Below, piece by piece: positions 1 to 5,131 of a stretch of 6,021 nt of DNA. Below the pieces are notes generated by a model that was not told the origin of the DNA, did no database searches, and saw nothing but the letters and a program-made list of their open reading frames with translations. Position numbers and translations under genes: made by a program. The DNA lies in the NCBI GenBank assembly GCA_964550465.1, contig CAZJZH010000053.1:1-6021 (forward strand), written 5' to 3'. How positions within the stretch are numbered: the first letter of the stretch is position 1; each line of letters begins with the position of its first letter. The stretch is from CAZJZH01 sp964550465. Lineage in GTDB: Bacteria > Patescibacteriota > Patescibacteriia > JACRDY01.

Positions 1-263
1 TACAGGTACTGCCAGCTGATGAGCAGGTAGTGGTTGAAGGTTTGAATATCATGACCAAAAATATCAAAGCCCAGCGTCGTGGCGAGCAGGGTCAGCAGAT
101 TCAGTTCCCAGCGCCAATTCACCAGTCCAATGTCATGTTGATTGATCCACAGACCAGCAAGCCAACCCGAGTAGGCTTCCGCACCACTGTGGTGGAAGAA
201 AACGGCAAGAAGAAGGCGACTAAAGTCCGTTGGTCAGTCAAAGGTAACCAAGCAATTGATTAA
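1..263 (+). CDS. rplX: 50S ribosomal protein L24 (5' end missing)
   Basis: This is the C-terminal part of L24, which binds 23S rRNA and starts large-subunit assembly. The reading frame is open to the left edge (first full codon at 3-5) and ends in TAA at 261-263, giving about 86 residues. The N-terminus and most of the KOW motif lie outside the window. Family features that remain are VVVEGLN (positions 27-47), PIHQSNVMLIDP, and KPTRVGF followed by a basic tail with KKKATKVRW. A GTG at 30 lies inside the conserved VVVEG strand, so it is an internal valine codon and not the start. L24 immediately before L5 is the standard spc order. The gap to rplE is 2 nt, which favours translational coupling. 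Identification is firm; only the N-terminal length is unknown. Confidence 0.95.
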   Translation, partial: QVLPADEQVVVEGLNIMTKNIKAQRRGEQGQQIQFPAPIHQSNVMLIDPQTSKPTRVGFRTTVVEENGKKKATKVRWSVKGNQAID

Positions 264-265
264 GT

Positions 266-808
266 ATGCGATTAGTTGATACCTACAAGCAAACCGTTGT
301 CCCAGCCTTGAAAGAACAGTTTGGCTACTCTACCGTTATGGCAGTGCCAAAAATCGACAAGGTGGTGGTTAATATTGGTGCTGGTCGAACGCTGCAGGAC
401 AGTAAGTATGTTGAAGTGATGGAGCAGACACTGGAACGCATTACCGGCCAAATGCCAATCAAGACCAAGGCCCGTAAGTCAATTGCTAGTTTCAAGATTC
501 GTGAAGGTATGGTGATTGGTTTTAAAGTTACCTTGCGTCGTGAACGGATGTGGGATTTCTTAGAAAAGCTAGTTCATGTTACCCTGCCTCGTGTCCGCGA
601 CTTCCGAGGGCTTGATGCCAAGTCATTTGATGGTCAGGGTAATTATTCCATCGGTTTTAAAGAACATATTGCCTTTCCCGAGATTAGTTCTGATGAGGTT
701 GAGCGAGTCCATGGTTTGCAGGTGGTTATTAGCACCACTGCCAAGACTAACGAAGAGGGGCTAGCACTGTTACGCGGGTTAGGCTTTCCATTTAAAGAAG
801 ACAAGTAG
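266..808 (+). CDS. rplE: 50S ribosomal protein L5
   Basis: L5 binds 5S rRNA with L18 and forms part of the central protuberance of the large subunit, where it contacts the P-site tRNA and the small subunit. The protein has 180 residues, matching the usual length (179 in E. coli). Conserved blocks are PKIDKVVVNIGAG (residues 28-40), KTKARKSIASFKIREG (66-81), LPRVRDFRGL (107-116) and GNYSIGFKEHIAFPEI (125-140), ending in GLGFPFKE. The ATG at 266 comes 2 nt after the rplX stop. No Shine-Dalgarno sequence lies at the normal distance, and the base before ATG is T. The stop is TAG. The neighbours L24 and S14 are the expected ones. Confidence 0.98.
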   Translation: MRLVDTYKQTVVPALKEQFGYSTVMAVPKIDKVVVNIGAGRTLQDSKYVEVMEQTLERITGQMPIKTKARKSIASFKIREGMVIGFKVTLRRERMWDFLEKLVHVTLPRVRDFRGLDAKSFDGQGNYSIGFKEHIAFPEISSDEVERVHGLQVVISTTAKTNEEGLALLRGLGFPFKEDK

Positions 809-811
809 TAT

Positions 812-997
812 ATGGCAATTAAGTCACAAATCGCAAAATCAAAGCGCAAGCCGAAGTTTAGCACCCGGCGGGTTAATCGATGCTGGCGTTGTGGTCGCAA
901 CCGCGCCTACATGCGTAAGTTTGGCATTTGCCGTATTTGCTTCCGTGAATTAGCCCAGCGTGGCGACATTCCTGGTGTCAAGAAATCAAGTTGGTAA
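812..997 (+). CDS. rpsN: 30S ribosomal protein S14, zinc-binding short type
   Basis: S14 sits in the head of the 30S subunit near the A site and is needed for late small-subunit assembly. At 61 residues this is the short zinc-ribbon (type Z) form, not the roughly 100-residue zinc-free form of E. coli. The four metal ligands are visible as two CxxC pairs, Cys24/Cys27 and Cys40/Cys43. The flanking RKFGICRICFREL and the C-terminal IPGVKKSSW are typical of the family. The start lies 3 nt after the rplE stop, has no Shine-Dalgarno sequence, and is preceded by TAT. The stop is TAA. All four Cys are intact, so zinc binding is expected. Confidence 0.98.
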   Translation: MAIKSQIAKSKRKPKFSTRRVNRCWRCGRNRAYMRKFGICRICFRELAQRGDIPGVKKSSW

Positions 998-1001
998 GCA
1001 T

Positions 1002-1397
1002 ATGATGACCGATCCTATTGCAGATATGTTGACTCGCATCCGTAACGCTGCGGCGGTACGGAAGGCTACAGTCGATGTACCATATTCAAAGCTGAAGGCA
1101 GAGATTGCCCGCATCCTCAAAGAGGCTGGCTATATCGCTGACGCAGCTTTGGTTGAAGCAGAACCGCAGAATATCTTGCGGGTGACCTTGAAGTACATTG
1201 ATGGCACCAAGCCGGCTATCAGCAACATCCAGCGCATCAGTAAGCCGGGCCGTCGTTTGTATGCTAAGAAGGGCGAGCTGCCAGCTATTTTGAATAATTT
1301 AGGTATCGCTATCGTTTCAACCTCGCAGGGCTTGATGACCAATAGTCAGGCACGTTCCAAGGGGTTGGGTGGCGAATTGATTTGTGAAGTCTACTAG
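1002..1397 (+). CDS. rpsH: 30S ribosomal protein S8
   Basis: S8 is a primary 16S rRNA binder that organises the central domain of the 30S subunit. In E. coli it is also the translational repressor of the spc operon. The protein has 131 residues and starts MMTDPIADMLTRIRNA, the classic S8 N-terminus. The C-terminal rRNA-binding signature GIAIVSTSQGLMT is at residues 101-113 and GLGGELICEVY closes the protein. The frame stays open upstream to a GTG at 960, but that would overlap rpsN and add 14 non-conserved residues. I therefore place the start at the first of two adjacent ATGs (1002 and 1005), 4 nt after the rpsN stop, in the context GCATATG. I saw no obvious S8-binding mimic near the rplX/rplE junction, so autoregulation cannot be judged from the sequence. 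Confidence 0.97.
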   Translation: MMTDPIADMLTRIRNAAAVRKATVDVPYSKLKAEIARILKEAGYIADAALVEAEPQNILRVTLKYIDGTKPAISNIQRISKPGRRLYAKKGELPAILNNLGIAIVSTSQGLMTNSQARSKGLGGELICEVY

Positions 1398-1398
1398 T

Positions 1399-1944
1399 AT
1401 GTCACGTGTTGGAAAAAAACCAATTGTTATCCCTGATGGCGTGACCGTCACCGTTGATGGTCAGCATGTTGCTGTCAAAGGGCCAAAAGGTGAGCTGTCT
1501 CAGACAGTTTTGCCAATGGTGACAGTGACTGTGGCTGATGGCCAAGCAACAGTAATGGTAGCTGACACCACTGACCAGCAGCAGGTAGCCTACTGGGGGC
1601 TGTTCCGTAAATTGGTAGCTAATATGGTTGAAGGCGTGACCGATGGTTTTGAAAAGAAGCTGGAAGTAAACGGTGTGGGCTATAAAGTAGCGTTGCAGGG
1701 TAATGGTTTATTGCTCAACCTAGGCTACTCACATCCGATCGAATTCCCACTGCCAGATGGTATCAGTGCCAATGTGGAAGGTAACGTCATTACCATCAGT
1801 GGTATTGATAAGGCCTTGGTGGGTGAGGTAGCAGCTAATATTCGCAAGCTGCGAAAGCCAGAGCCATACAAGGGCAAGGGTATTAAGTATAGTGATGAGC
1901 AGATCCGCCGTAAGGCTGGTAAGGCTGCTAAAGCTGCCGCTTAG
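1399..1944 (+). CDS. rplF: 50S ribosomal protein L6
   Basis: L6 binds 23S rRNA helix 97 near the factor-binding centre of the large subunit. It has two repeated alpha/beta domains, here roughly residues 1-80 and 83-160. Length is 181 residues, normal for the family. Recognisable blocks are the N-terminal MSRVGKKPI, VKGPKGELS (27-35), the interdomain KLEVNGVGYKV (87-97), and the L6 signature LRKPEPYKGKGIKY (151-164). An Ala/Lys-rich tail follows. The start is the ATG at 1399, just 1 nt after the rpsH stop (TAG-T-ATG), so coupling to S8 translation is very likely. An in-frame GTG at 1384 would overlap rpsH and precede the conserved MSRVGKK, so I rejected it. The stop is TAG. Confidence 0.98.
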   Translation: MSRVGKKPIVIPDGVTVTVDGQHVAVKGPKGELSQTVLPMVTVTVADGQATVMVADTTDQQQVAYWGLFRKLVANMVEGVTDGFEKKLEVNGVGYKVALQGNGLLLNLGYSHPIEFPLPDGISANVEGNVITISGIDKALVGEVAANIRKLRKPEPYKGKGIKYSDEQIRRKAGKAAKAAA

Positions 1945-1961
1945 TTTTTGATACAAGTTGT

Positions 1962-2315
1962 ATGAATTCACGAACTGCCAAAGAAAAAACCGCCCGCGCT
2001 GCTCGCCGTCATGGTCGTGTTCGCGCTAAAGTCACCGGTACTACCGAGCGACCACGCTTAGTGGTGACCCGCAGTCTGAGTAATATCAGTGCCCAGATTA
2101 TTGATGACCAGAAGGGGGTAACGCTGGTAGCGGCTGATGACCGTGGACTGACTGGTACAAAGGTTGAACGAGCAGCCGCGCTAGGCAAGACTATTGCCGA
2201 GAAAGCAGCTGCCGCTAAGGTGACGACAGTAGTCTTTGACCGTGGTAGTAGTCAATACCATGGCCGCGTAAAAGCTTTTGCTGATGCGGCGCGTGAAGCC
2301 GGATTGCAGTTTTAA
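1962..2315 (+). CDS. rplR: 50S ribosomal protein L18
   Basis: L18 binds 5S rRNA together with L5 and anchors it in the central protuberance. At 117 residues it is exactly the E. coli length. The N-terminus (about residues 1-25) is Arg/Lys-rich and probably disordered until it contacts RNA. RPRLVVTRS (30-38) begins the folded domain. The hallmark C-terminal block VFDRGSSQYHGR (91-102) and ADAAREAGLQF (107-117) is intact, including the Tyr-His pair that contacts 5S rRNA in this family. The start follows rplF after 17 nt, the largest gap within the ribosomal genes. The spacer is T-rich with no Shine-Dalgarno sequence, and the base before ATG is T. The stop is TAA. Confidence 0.97.
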   Translation: MNSRTAKEKTARAARRHGRVRAKVTGTTERPRLVVTRSLSNISAQIIDDQKGVTLVAADDRGLTGTKVERAAALGKTIAEKAAAAKVTTVVFDRGSSQYHGRVKAFADAAREAGLQF

Positions 2316-2328
2316 TTGAGATTTGTGT

Positions 2329-3108
2329 ATGTCTGACGAACAGAAAAAAGAAACCCCACAAACCGACAGCGCTGCTGACAAGGCTGTTGCTACAGAGGCG
2401 CAGCCAGCTGCACCAGCCACTGAAGCGTCTGCTCCAGCTAAAGCGCCGGCCGACAAGCAGCGTTCAGGGCGTAATGATCGGAACGATCGTTCAGATCGTA
2501 AGGGTCGTGGTGGCAACCGCCGCCGCCGTCCACGTCGTGGTCAAGAAGAAAAGGACGAGTTTGAGCAGAAGACGATCGACTTAGCTCGCGTTACTCGTGT
2601 GGTTAAGGGTGGTAAGCGTATGCGTTTCCGCGCTTGTATTGTGATTGGTGATCGGGCTGGTCGGGTTGGTATGGGTCTAGCTAAGGGTCAAGACGTCAGC
2701 ACCGCCATGAACAAGGCGGTCAACCAAGCCAAGAAGAACCTGGTCACCGTACCATTCGATAACGAAACCATTTTGTTTGAGGTGACCGAGCAGTTTAAGG
2801 CTGCGAAGGTATTGCTCAAGCCAGCTGGTACCGGTCGTGGTATTATCGCTGGTGGCGCGGTGCGGTCCGTGCTAGAATTAGCGGGCGTACCAAACGTGGT
2901 AGCTAAGATTTTGGGCACCAATAACAAGGTGTCAAATGTCCGGGCCACTATGGCTGCTTTGCAACGCTTCTCTGATTGGCAGGCGACAAAGGGCGTCAAG
3001 AAGAGTAAGAGTAAGAAAAAAGCAGACAGCGCTGACAAGCAAGTCTCTGTGACTGCAGATACGAACCAACAGACTGATAAGAAAGTAGCTGACAAAAAAA
3101 CCAAGTAG
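2329..3108 (+). CDS. rpsE: 30S ribosomal protein S5 with long N- and C-terminal tails
   Basis: S5 lies at the mRNA entry side of the 30S subunit and affects decoding fidelity. The conserved core covers about residues 77-215: RVTRVVKGGKRMRFRACIV is the dsRBD-like N-domain, and PAGTGRGIIAGGAVRSVLELAGV (165-187) is the C-domain. Total length is 259 residues against about 166 in E. coli. The excess is a 75-residue N-terminal tail and a Lys/Ser/Asp-rich C-terminal tail (about 222-259). The N-tail is Ala/Pro/acidic first, then Arg/Gly/Asp repeats with RGGNRRRRPRRG at 60-71. In the C-domain loop, Arg170 sits where E. coli and Bacillus have Thr (GTG is replaced by GRG). I chose the ATG at 2329 over an in-frame TTG at 2323, which is only 6 nt upstream and lacks support. 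rpmD is absent downstream. Confidence 0.96.
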   Translation: MSDEQKKETPQTDSAADKAVATEAQPAAPATEASAPAKAPADKQRSGRNDRNDRSDRKGRGGNRRRRPRRGQEEKDEFEQKTIDLARVTRVVKGGKRMRFRACIVIGDRAGRVGMGLAKGQDVSTAMNKAVNQAKKNLVTVPFDNETILFEVTEQFKAAKVLLKPAGTGRGIIAGGAVRSVLELAGVPNVVAKILGTNNKVSNVRATMAALQRFSDWQATKGVKKSKSKKKADSADKQVSVTADTNQQTDKKVADKKTK

Positions 3109-3118
3109 TATTTGACCT

Positions 3119-3565
3119 ATGGCAGTAGAACTCTCAACATTAAAACCAGGCCGCGGCGCTAAAAAAACCAAGCGTCGAGTTGGTCGTGGTAACGCCTCTG
3201 GCGCTGGTACCTACAGTGGTCGTGGTCAGAAAGGTCAGCGCTCTCGTTCTGGTGGCGCTGGCGGTTTGAAGCTCAAGGGTATGAAGGCGCGCTTGCAAAA
3301 CGTACCAAAGTTGCGTGGCTTTAAATCTGGCAAGCCAAAACCAGCTACTGTTTCATTAACTGATATCGACAAGCACTTTGTAGCTGGCGCCACAGTCAGC
3401 CCACAGCAGTTGAAGAAACAGGGTTTGGTTGATATCATTCCAACTACTGGCGTCAAAATCTTAGCTAGTGGTAAGTTAACCAAAAAAGTAACGGTCAGCG
3501 GCTGTAAACTGTCAGCAGCTGCCAAAGCAGCAATCGAAAACGCCGGCGGAACTGTTACTGAATAA
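3119..3565 (+). CDS. rplO: 50S ribosomal protein L15
   Basis: L15 is a late-assembly large-subunit protein whose extended basic N-terminus threads through 23S rRNA. The length of 148 residues is typical (144 in E. coli). The N-terminal half shows the family's Gly/Arg/Lys-rich segment, KRRVGRGNASGAGTYSGRGQKGQ at residues 18-40, then RSRSGG and GFKSGKPKPATVSL (67-80). The C-terminal globular domain ends with LSAAAKAAIENAGGTV, the normal C-terminus. The gene lies 10 nt after rpsE, where rpmD (L30) would sit in most bacteria. The spacer TATTTGACCT has no Shine-Dalgarno sequence. The stop is TAA, 9 nt before secY. Confidence 0.98.
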   Translation: MAVELSTLKPGRGAKKTKRRVGRGNASGAGTYSGRGQKGQRSRSGGAGGLKLKGMKARLQNVPKLRGFKSGKPKPATVSLTDIDKHFVAGATVSPQQLKKQGLVDIIPTTGVKILASGKLTKKVTVSGCKLSAAAKAAIENAGGTVTE

Positions 3566-3574
3566 CCACAGCAT

Positions 3575-4849
3575 ATGTGGGAAACACTCACCCGGATTTG
3601 GAAAATTAAAGAACTACGCAGCAGCATCGGCTTTGTTTTGGCGATGCTGGTTATTTTTCGTTTCGCTGCCCACATCCCAGTGCCGGGTATTGATACCGAA
3701 GCCCTGCGTCAGCTGTTTGCTAGCAACCAGTTGCTGGGCTTGATTAATATTTTCTCTGGTGGTGGTATGGAGAGTTTCTCCATCGTCGCCATGGGTATTG
3801 CTCCTTACATTACCGCTTCGATTATCTTCCAGTTGTTAGTGATGATTATCCCGGCTTTGGAACGTATCCAGAAAGAAGGTGAGGCAGGTCAGCGTAAGAT
3901 TAATCAATACACTCGGCTGCTGACCGTGCCATTGGCGGTACTGCAGGGTATTGGTTTGTTATCAATTATTCGTCAGTCCGGTGTGGATGTGATTGGTGAT
4001 TTAACTATCTTTCAAACCATTACTATTCTGGCCACAGTGACAGCCGGTACTATTTTCTTGATGTGGATTGGTGAGCTGATCTCTGAGAAGAAAATTGGTA
4101 ATGGTATTTCCATCCTGATTTTTGCCGGTATTATTGCTGCTTTGCCACGAGCAGTTGGTCAGGTTATTTCCGTCTTTGACAGTACCCAGTTGTTTAACAT
4201 GGTTATCTTTGCGGCTATTGCTATCGTCACTATTGTAGCAGTGGTCATTTTGACTGAAGGGCAGCGTAATATCCCTGTGTCATATGCTCGCCAAGTCCGT
4301 GGTAATCAGGCTTACGGCGGGGTTAATACGCATCTGCCGTTGCGGGTTAACATGGGTGGTGTTATTCCAATCATCTTTGCTATTTCTATCATCCTCTTTC
4401 CACCAACTATCGCTCAGTTCTTCTTGCAAGCCAAGGCGGTTTGGTTGGTCAGCGCGGCTACCTGGGTGATCGAGATTTTCCAGAATCAGATTTTTTACGG
4501 CGTAGCTTACTTCTTGTTGGTGGTGGGCTTTACCTACTTCTATACGTTTGTTATTTTCCATCCCGACCAAATTTCTGAAAATCTGCAGAAGCAGGGCGGC
4601 TTTATTCCTGGTATTCGCCCTGGGCGTAACACTCAGGAGTACCTCAGCTATGTAGTCAGTCGTATCATCTTGGGTGGTGCTCTATTCCTCGGTATTGTAG
4701 CGGTGTTGCCGCTGGGTATGCAGTACATTACCGGTATTCAGACTTTGGTGATCGGTGGTACCTCACTGCTGATCGTGGTGGCGGTGGTGATTGATATTGT
4801 TAAACAGATCGAGTCGCAGCTGACCATGCGCGACTACGAAGGGTTCTAA
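3575..4849 (+). CDS. secY: Preprotein translocase subunit SecY
   Basis: SecY is the channel-forming membrane subunit of the Sec translocon (SecYEG), which moves unfolded proteins across or into the cytoplasmic membrane with SecA or the ribosome. The protein has 424 residues and shows the expected ten-helix pattern. TM1 is about residues 16-33, followed by HIPVPGID and a plug region near LINIFSGGGMESFS (56-69). Later features are EKKIGNGISI (171-180), the cytosolic loop RNIPVSYARQVRG (231-243), and HLPLRVNMGGVIPIIFA (253-269). The SecA/ribosome-contacting loop carries GGFIPGIRPG (341-350), including the conserved Arg348. The C-terminus MRDYEGF is also typical. The start is 9 nt after rplO in the GCATATG context, without a Shine-Dalgarno sequence. 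adk and map, common next genes, are absent. Confidence 0.98.
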   Translation: MWETLTRIWKIKELRSSIGFVLAMLVIFRFAAHIPVPGIDTEALRQLFASNQLLGLINIFSGGGMESFSIVAMGIAPYITASIIFQLLVMIIPALERIQKEGEAGQRKINQYTRLLTVPLAVLQGIGLLSIIRQSGVDVIGDLTIFQTITILATVTAGTIFLMWIGELISEKKIGNGISILIFAGIIAALPRAVGQVISVFDSTQLFNMVIFAAIAIVTIVAVVILTEGQRNIPVSYARQVRGNQAYGGVNTHLPLRVNMGGVIPIIFAISIILFPPTIAQFFLQAKAVWLVSAATWVIEIFQNQIFYGVAYFLLVVGFTYFYTFVIFHPDQISENLQKQGGFIPGIRPGRNTQEYLSYVVSRIILGGALFLGIVAVLPLGMQYITGIQTLVIGGTSLLIVVAVVIDIVKQIESQLTMRDYEGF

Positions 4850-4855
4850 TCACAG

Positions 4856-4873
4856 CGCGCTGGTAGCAGCGCG
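4856..4873 (+). promoter_or_regulatory. Perfect 7-bp hairpin between secY and the small ORF
   Basis: CGCGCTG and CAGCGCG are exact inverted repeats around a GTAG loop, giving an all-paired, G+C-rich stem 6 nt after the secY stop codon. No T-run follows, so it is not a standard intrinsic terminator. The stem ends one base before the AAGGAG ribosome binding site of the next ORF. It could therefore protect the secY mRNA 3' end, pause polymerase, or affect access to that site. The function is inferred; the symmetry is seen directly. Confidence 0.6.
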
Positions 4874-4874
4874 G

Positions 4875-4880
4875 AAGGAG
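4875..4880 (+). promoter_or_regulatory. Strong Shine-Dalgarno site of the 50-residue ORF
   Basis: AAGGAG lies 8 nt upstream of the ATG at 4889, an ideal spacing. It is the only convincing Shine-Dalgarno sequence ahead of a + strand start in this window and the main reason to accept the short ORF as a gene. The base before this ATG is A, unlike the T seen at the eight upstream starts. Confidence 0.75.
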
Positions 4881-4888
4881 TGGTGACA

Positions 4889-5041
4889 ATGATTCGTCAT
4901 TGGTACGGTTGCTTGTTTGAGGAGTGGTGGTATGGTCCATTGTGGCTGTTTATTCTCGCCTTTTCCTTGGCCTGGTACCACTGGGTCTACTACAAGCCGC
5001 TGCAATGGCTGTGCGGCATCTTAGCCCCGTTATTCTCCTAA
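4889..5041 (+). CDS. Small Trp/Tyr-rich membrane protein, function unknown
   Basis: This 50-residue ORF starts MIRHWYG and ends in TAA at 5039-5041. It sits between secY (39 nt upstream) and a terminator that begins about 10 nt after its stop. I do not recognise a family. About residues 17-35 (PLWLFILAFSLAWYHWVYY) should form one membrane helix. A second, weaker hydrophobic stretch (LQWLCGILAPLF) lies at 38-49. The protein has 7 Trp and 5 Tyr, an extreme aromatic content, and two Cys (8 and 42). Support for it being real is the AAGGAG site at good spacing and its fit in the operon just before the terminator. It could be an accessory peptide of the translocon or an unrelated small membrane protein; that is speculation. 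A 141-residue ORF overlapping it in another frame runs through the terminator and is not credible. Confidence 0.65.
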   Translation: MIRHWYGCLFEEWWYGPLWLFILAFSLAWYHWVYYKPLQWLCGILAPLFS

Positions 5042-5042
5042 C

Positions 5043-5097
5043 AAAAAGAAAGCCCCCATCTTCGCTCCTGTGGAGCTACGATGGGGGCATTTTTTAT
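5043..5097. terminator. Bidirectional intrinsic terminator between convergent genes
   Basis: The arms GCCCCCATC (5052-5060) and GATGGGGGC (5080-5088) pair perfectly over 9 bp. Inside them GCTCC (5064-5068) and GGAGC (5072-5076) pair around a TGT loop, separated from the outer stem by a symmetric 3x3 internal loop. T6 follows on the + strand at 5090-5095. An A-rich run at 5043-5051 precedes the stem, giving TTTCTTTTTG after the hairpin on the minus strand. It should therefore end both the secY/small-ORF transcript and the convergent minus-strand transcript. Confidence 0.92.
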
Positions 5098-5120
5098 CCA
5101 GCGCTACAGAGTAGCGCTGG
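5098..5120. repeat. Perfect 10-bp inverted repeat downstream of the minus-strand gene
   Basis: CCAGCGCTAC and GTAGCGCTGG are exact inverted repeats separated by AGA. The element lies 11 nt after the stop of the minus-strand gene and directly next to the intrinsic terminator. Read on the minus strand it would be the first of two tandem hairpins in the 3' untranslated region. It has no T-run of its own on either strand, so an mRNA-stabilising or pausing role, or a protein-binding palindrome, is as likely as termination. Confidence 0.7.
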
Positions 5121-5131
5121 AGGGATTGTGA

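Noticed and set aside
960..1001. Upstream extension of rpsH from a GTG at 960
   Set aside because: It would overlap the end of rpsN and add non-conserved residues ahead of the standard S8 N-terminus MMTDPIADML.
1384..1398. Upstream extension of rplF from a GTG at 1384
   Set aside because: It lies inside rpsH, and L6 conservation begins at MSRVGKKPI, encoded from 1399.
2481..2492. 12-bp palindrome GAACGATCGTTC inside rpsE
   Set aside because: It lies within the codons of the repeated Arg-Asn-Asp tail. Repeated CGT/GATCG codons explain it better than an operator site.
2688..3675. Several minus-strand ORFs of 79-146 residues opposite rpsE, rplO and secY
   Set aside because: They lie opposite strongly conserved genes and have no RBS, family motif or coherent composition. 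They are antisense shadows.
1..4849. Possible TGA=Gly recoding (as in Gracilibacteria/Absconditabacteria)
   Set aside because: All conserved proteins are full length without in-frame TGA, and the conserved glycines checked are GGN codons.
4863..5115. Long-range pairing between GTAGC and GCTAC copies in the three hairpins (riboswitch-like alternatives)
   Set aside because: The matches are only 5 bases and shared G+C-rich words are common in this region. There is no evidence of a ligand-binding core or alternative terminator.
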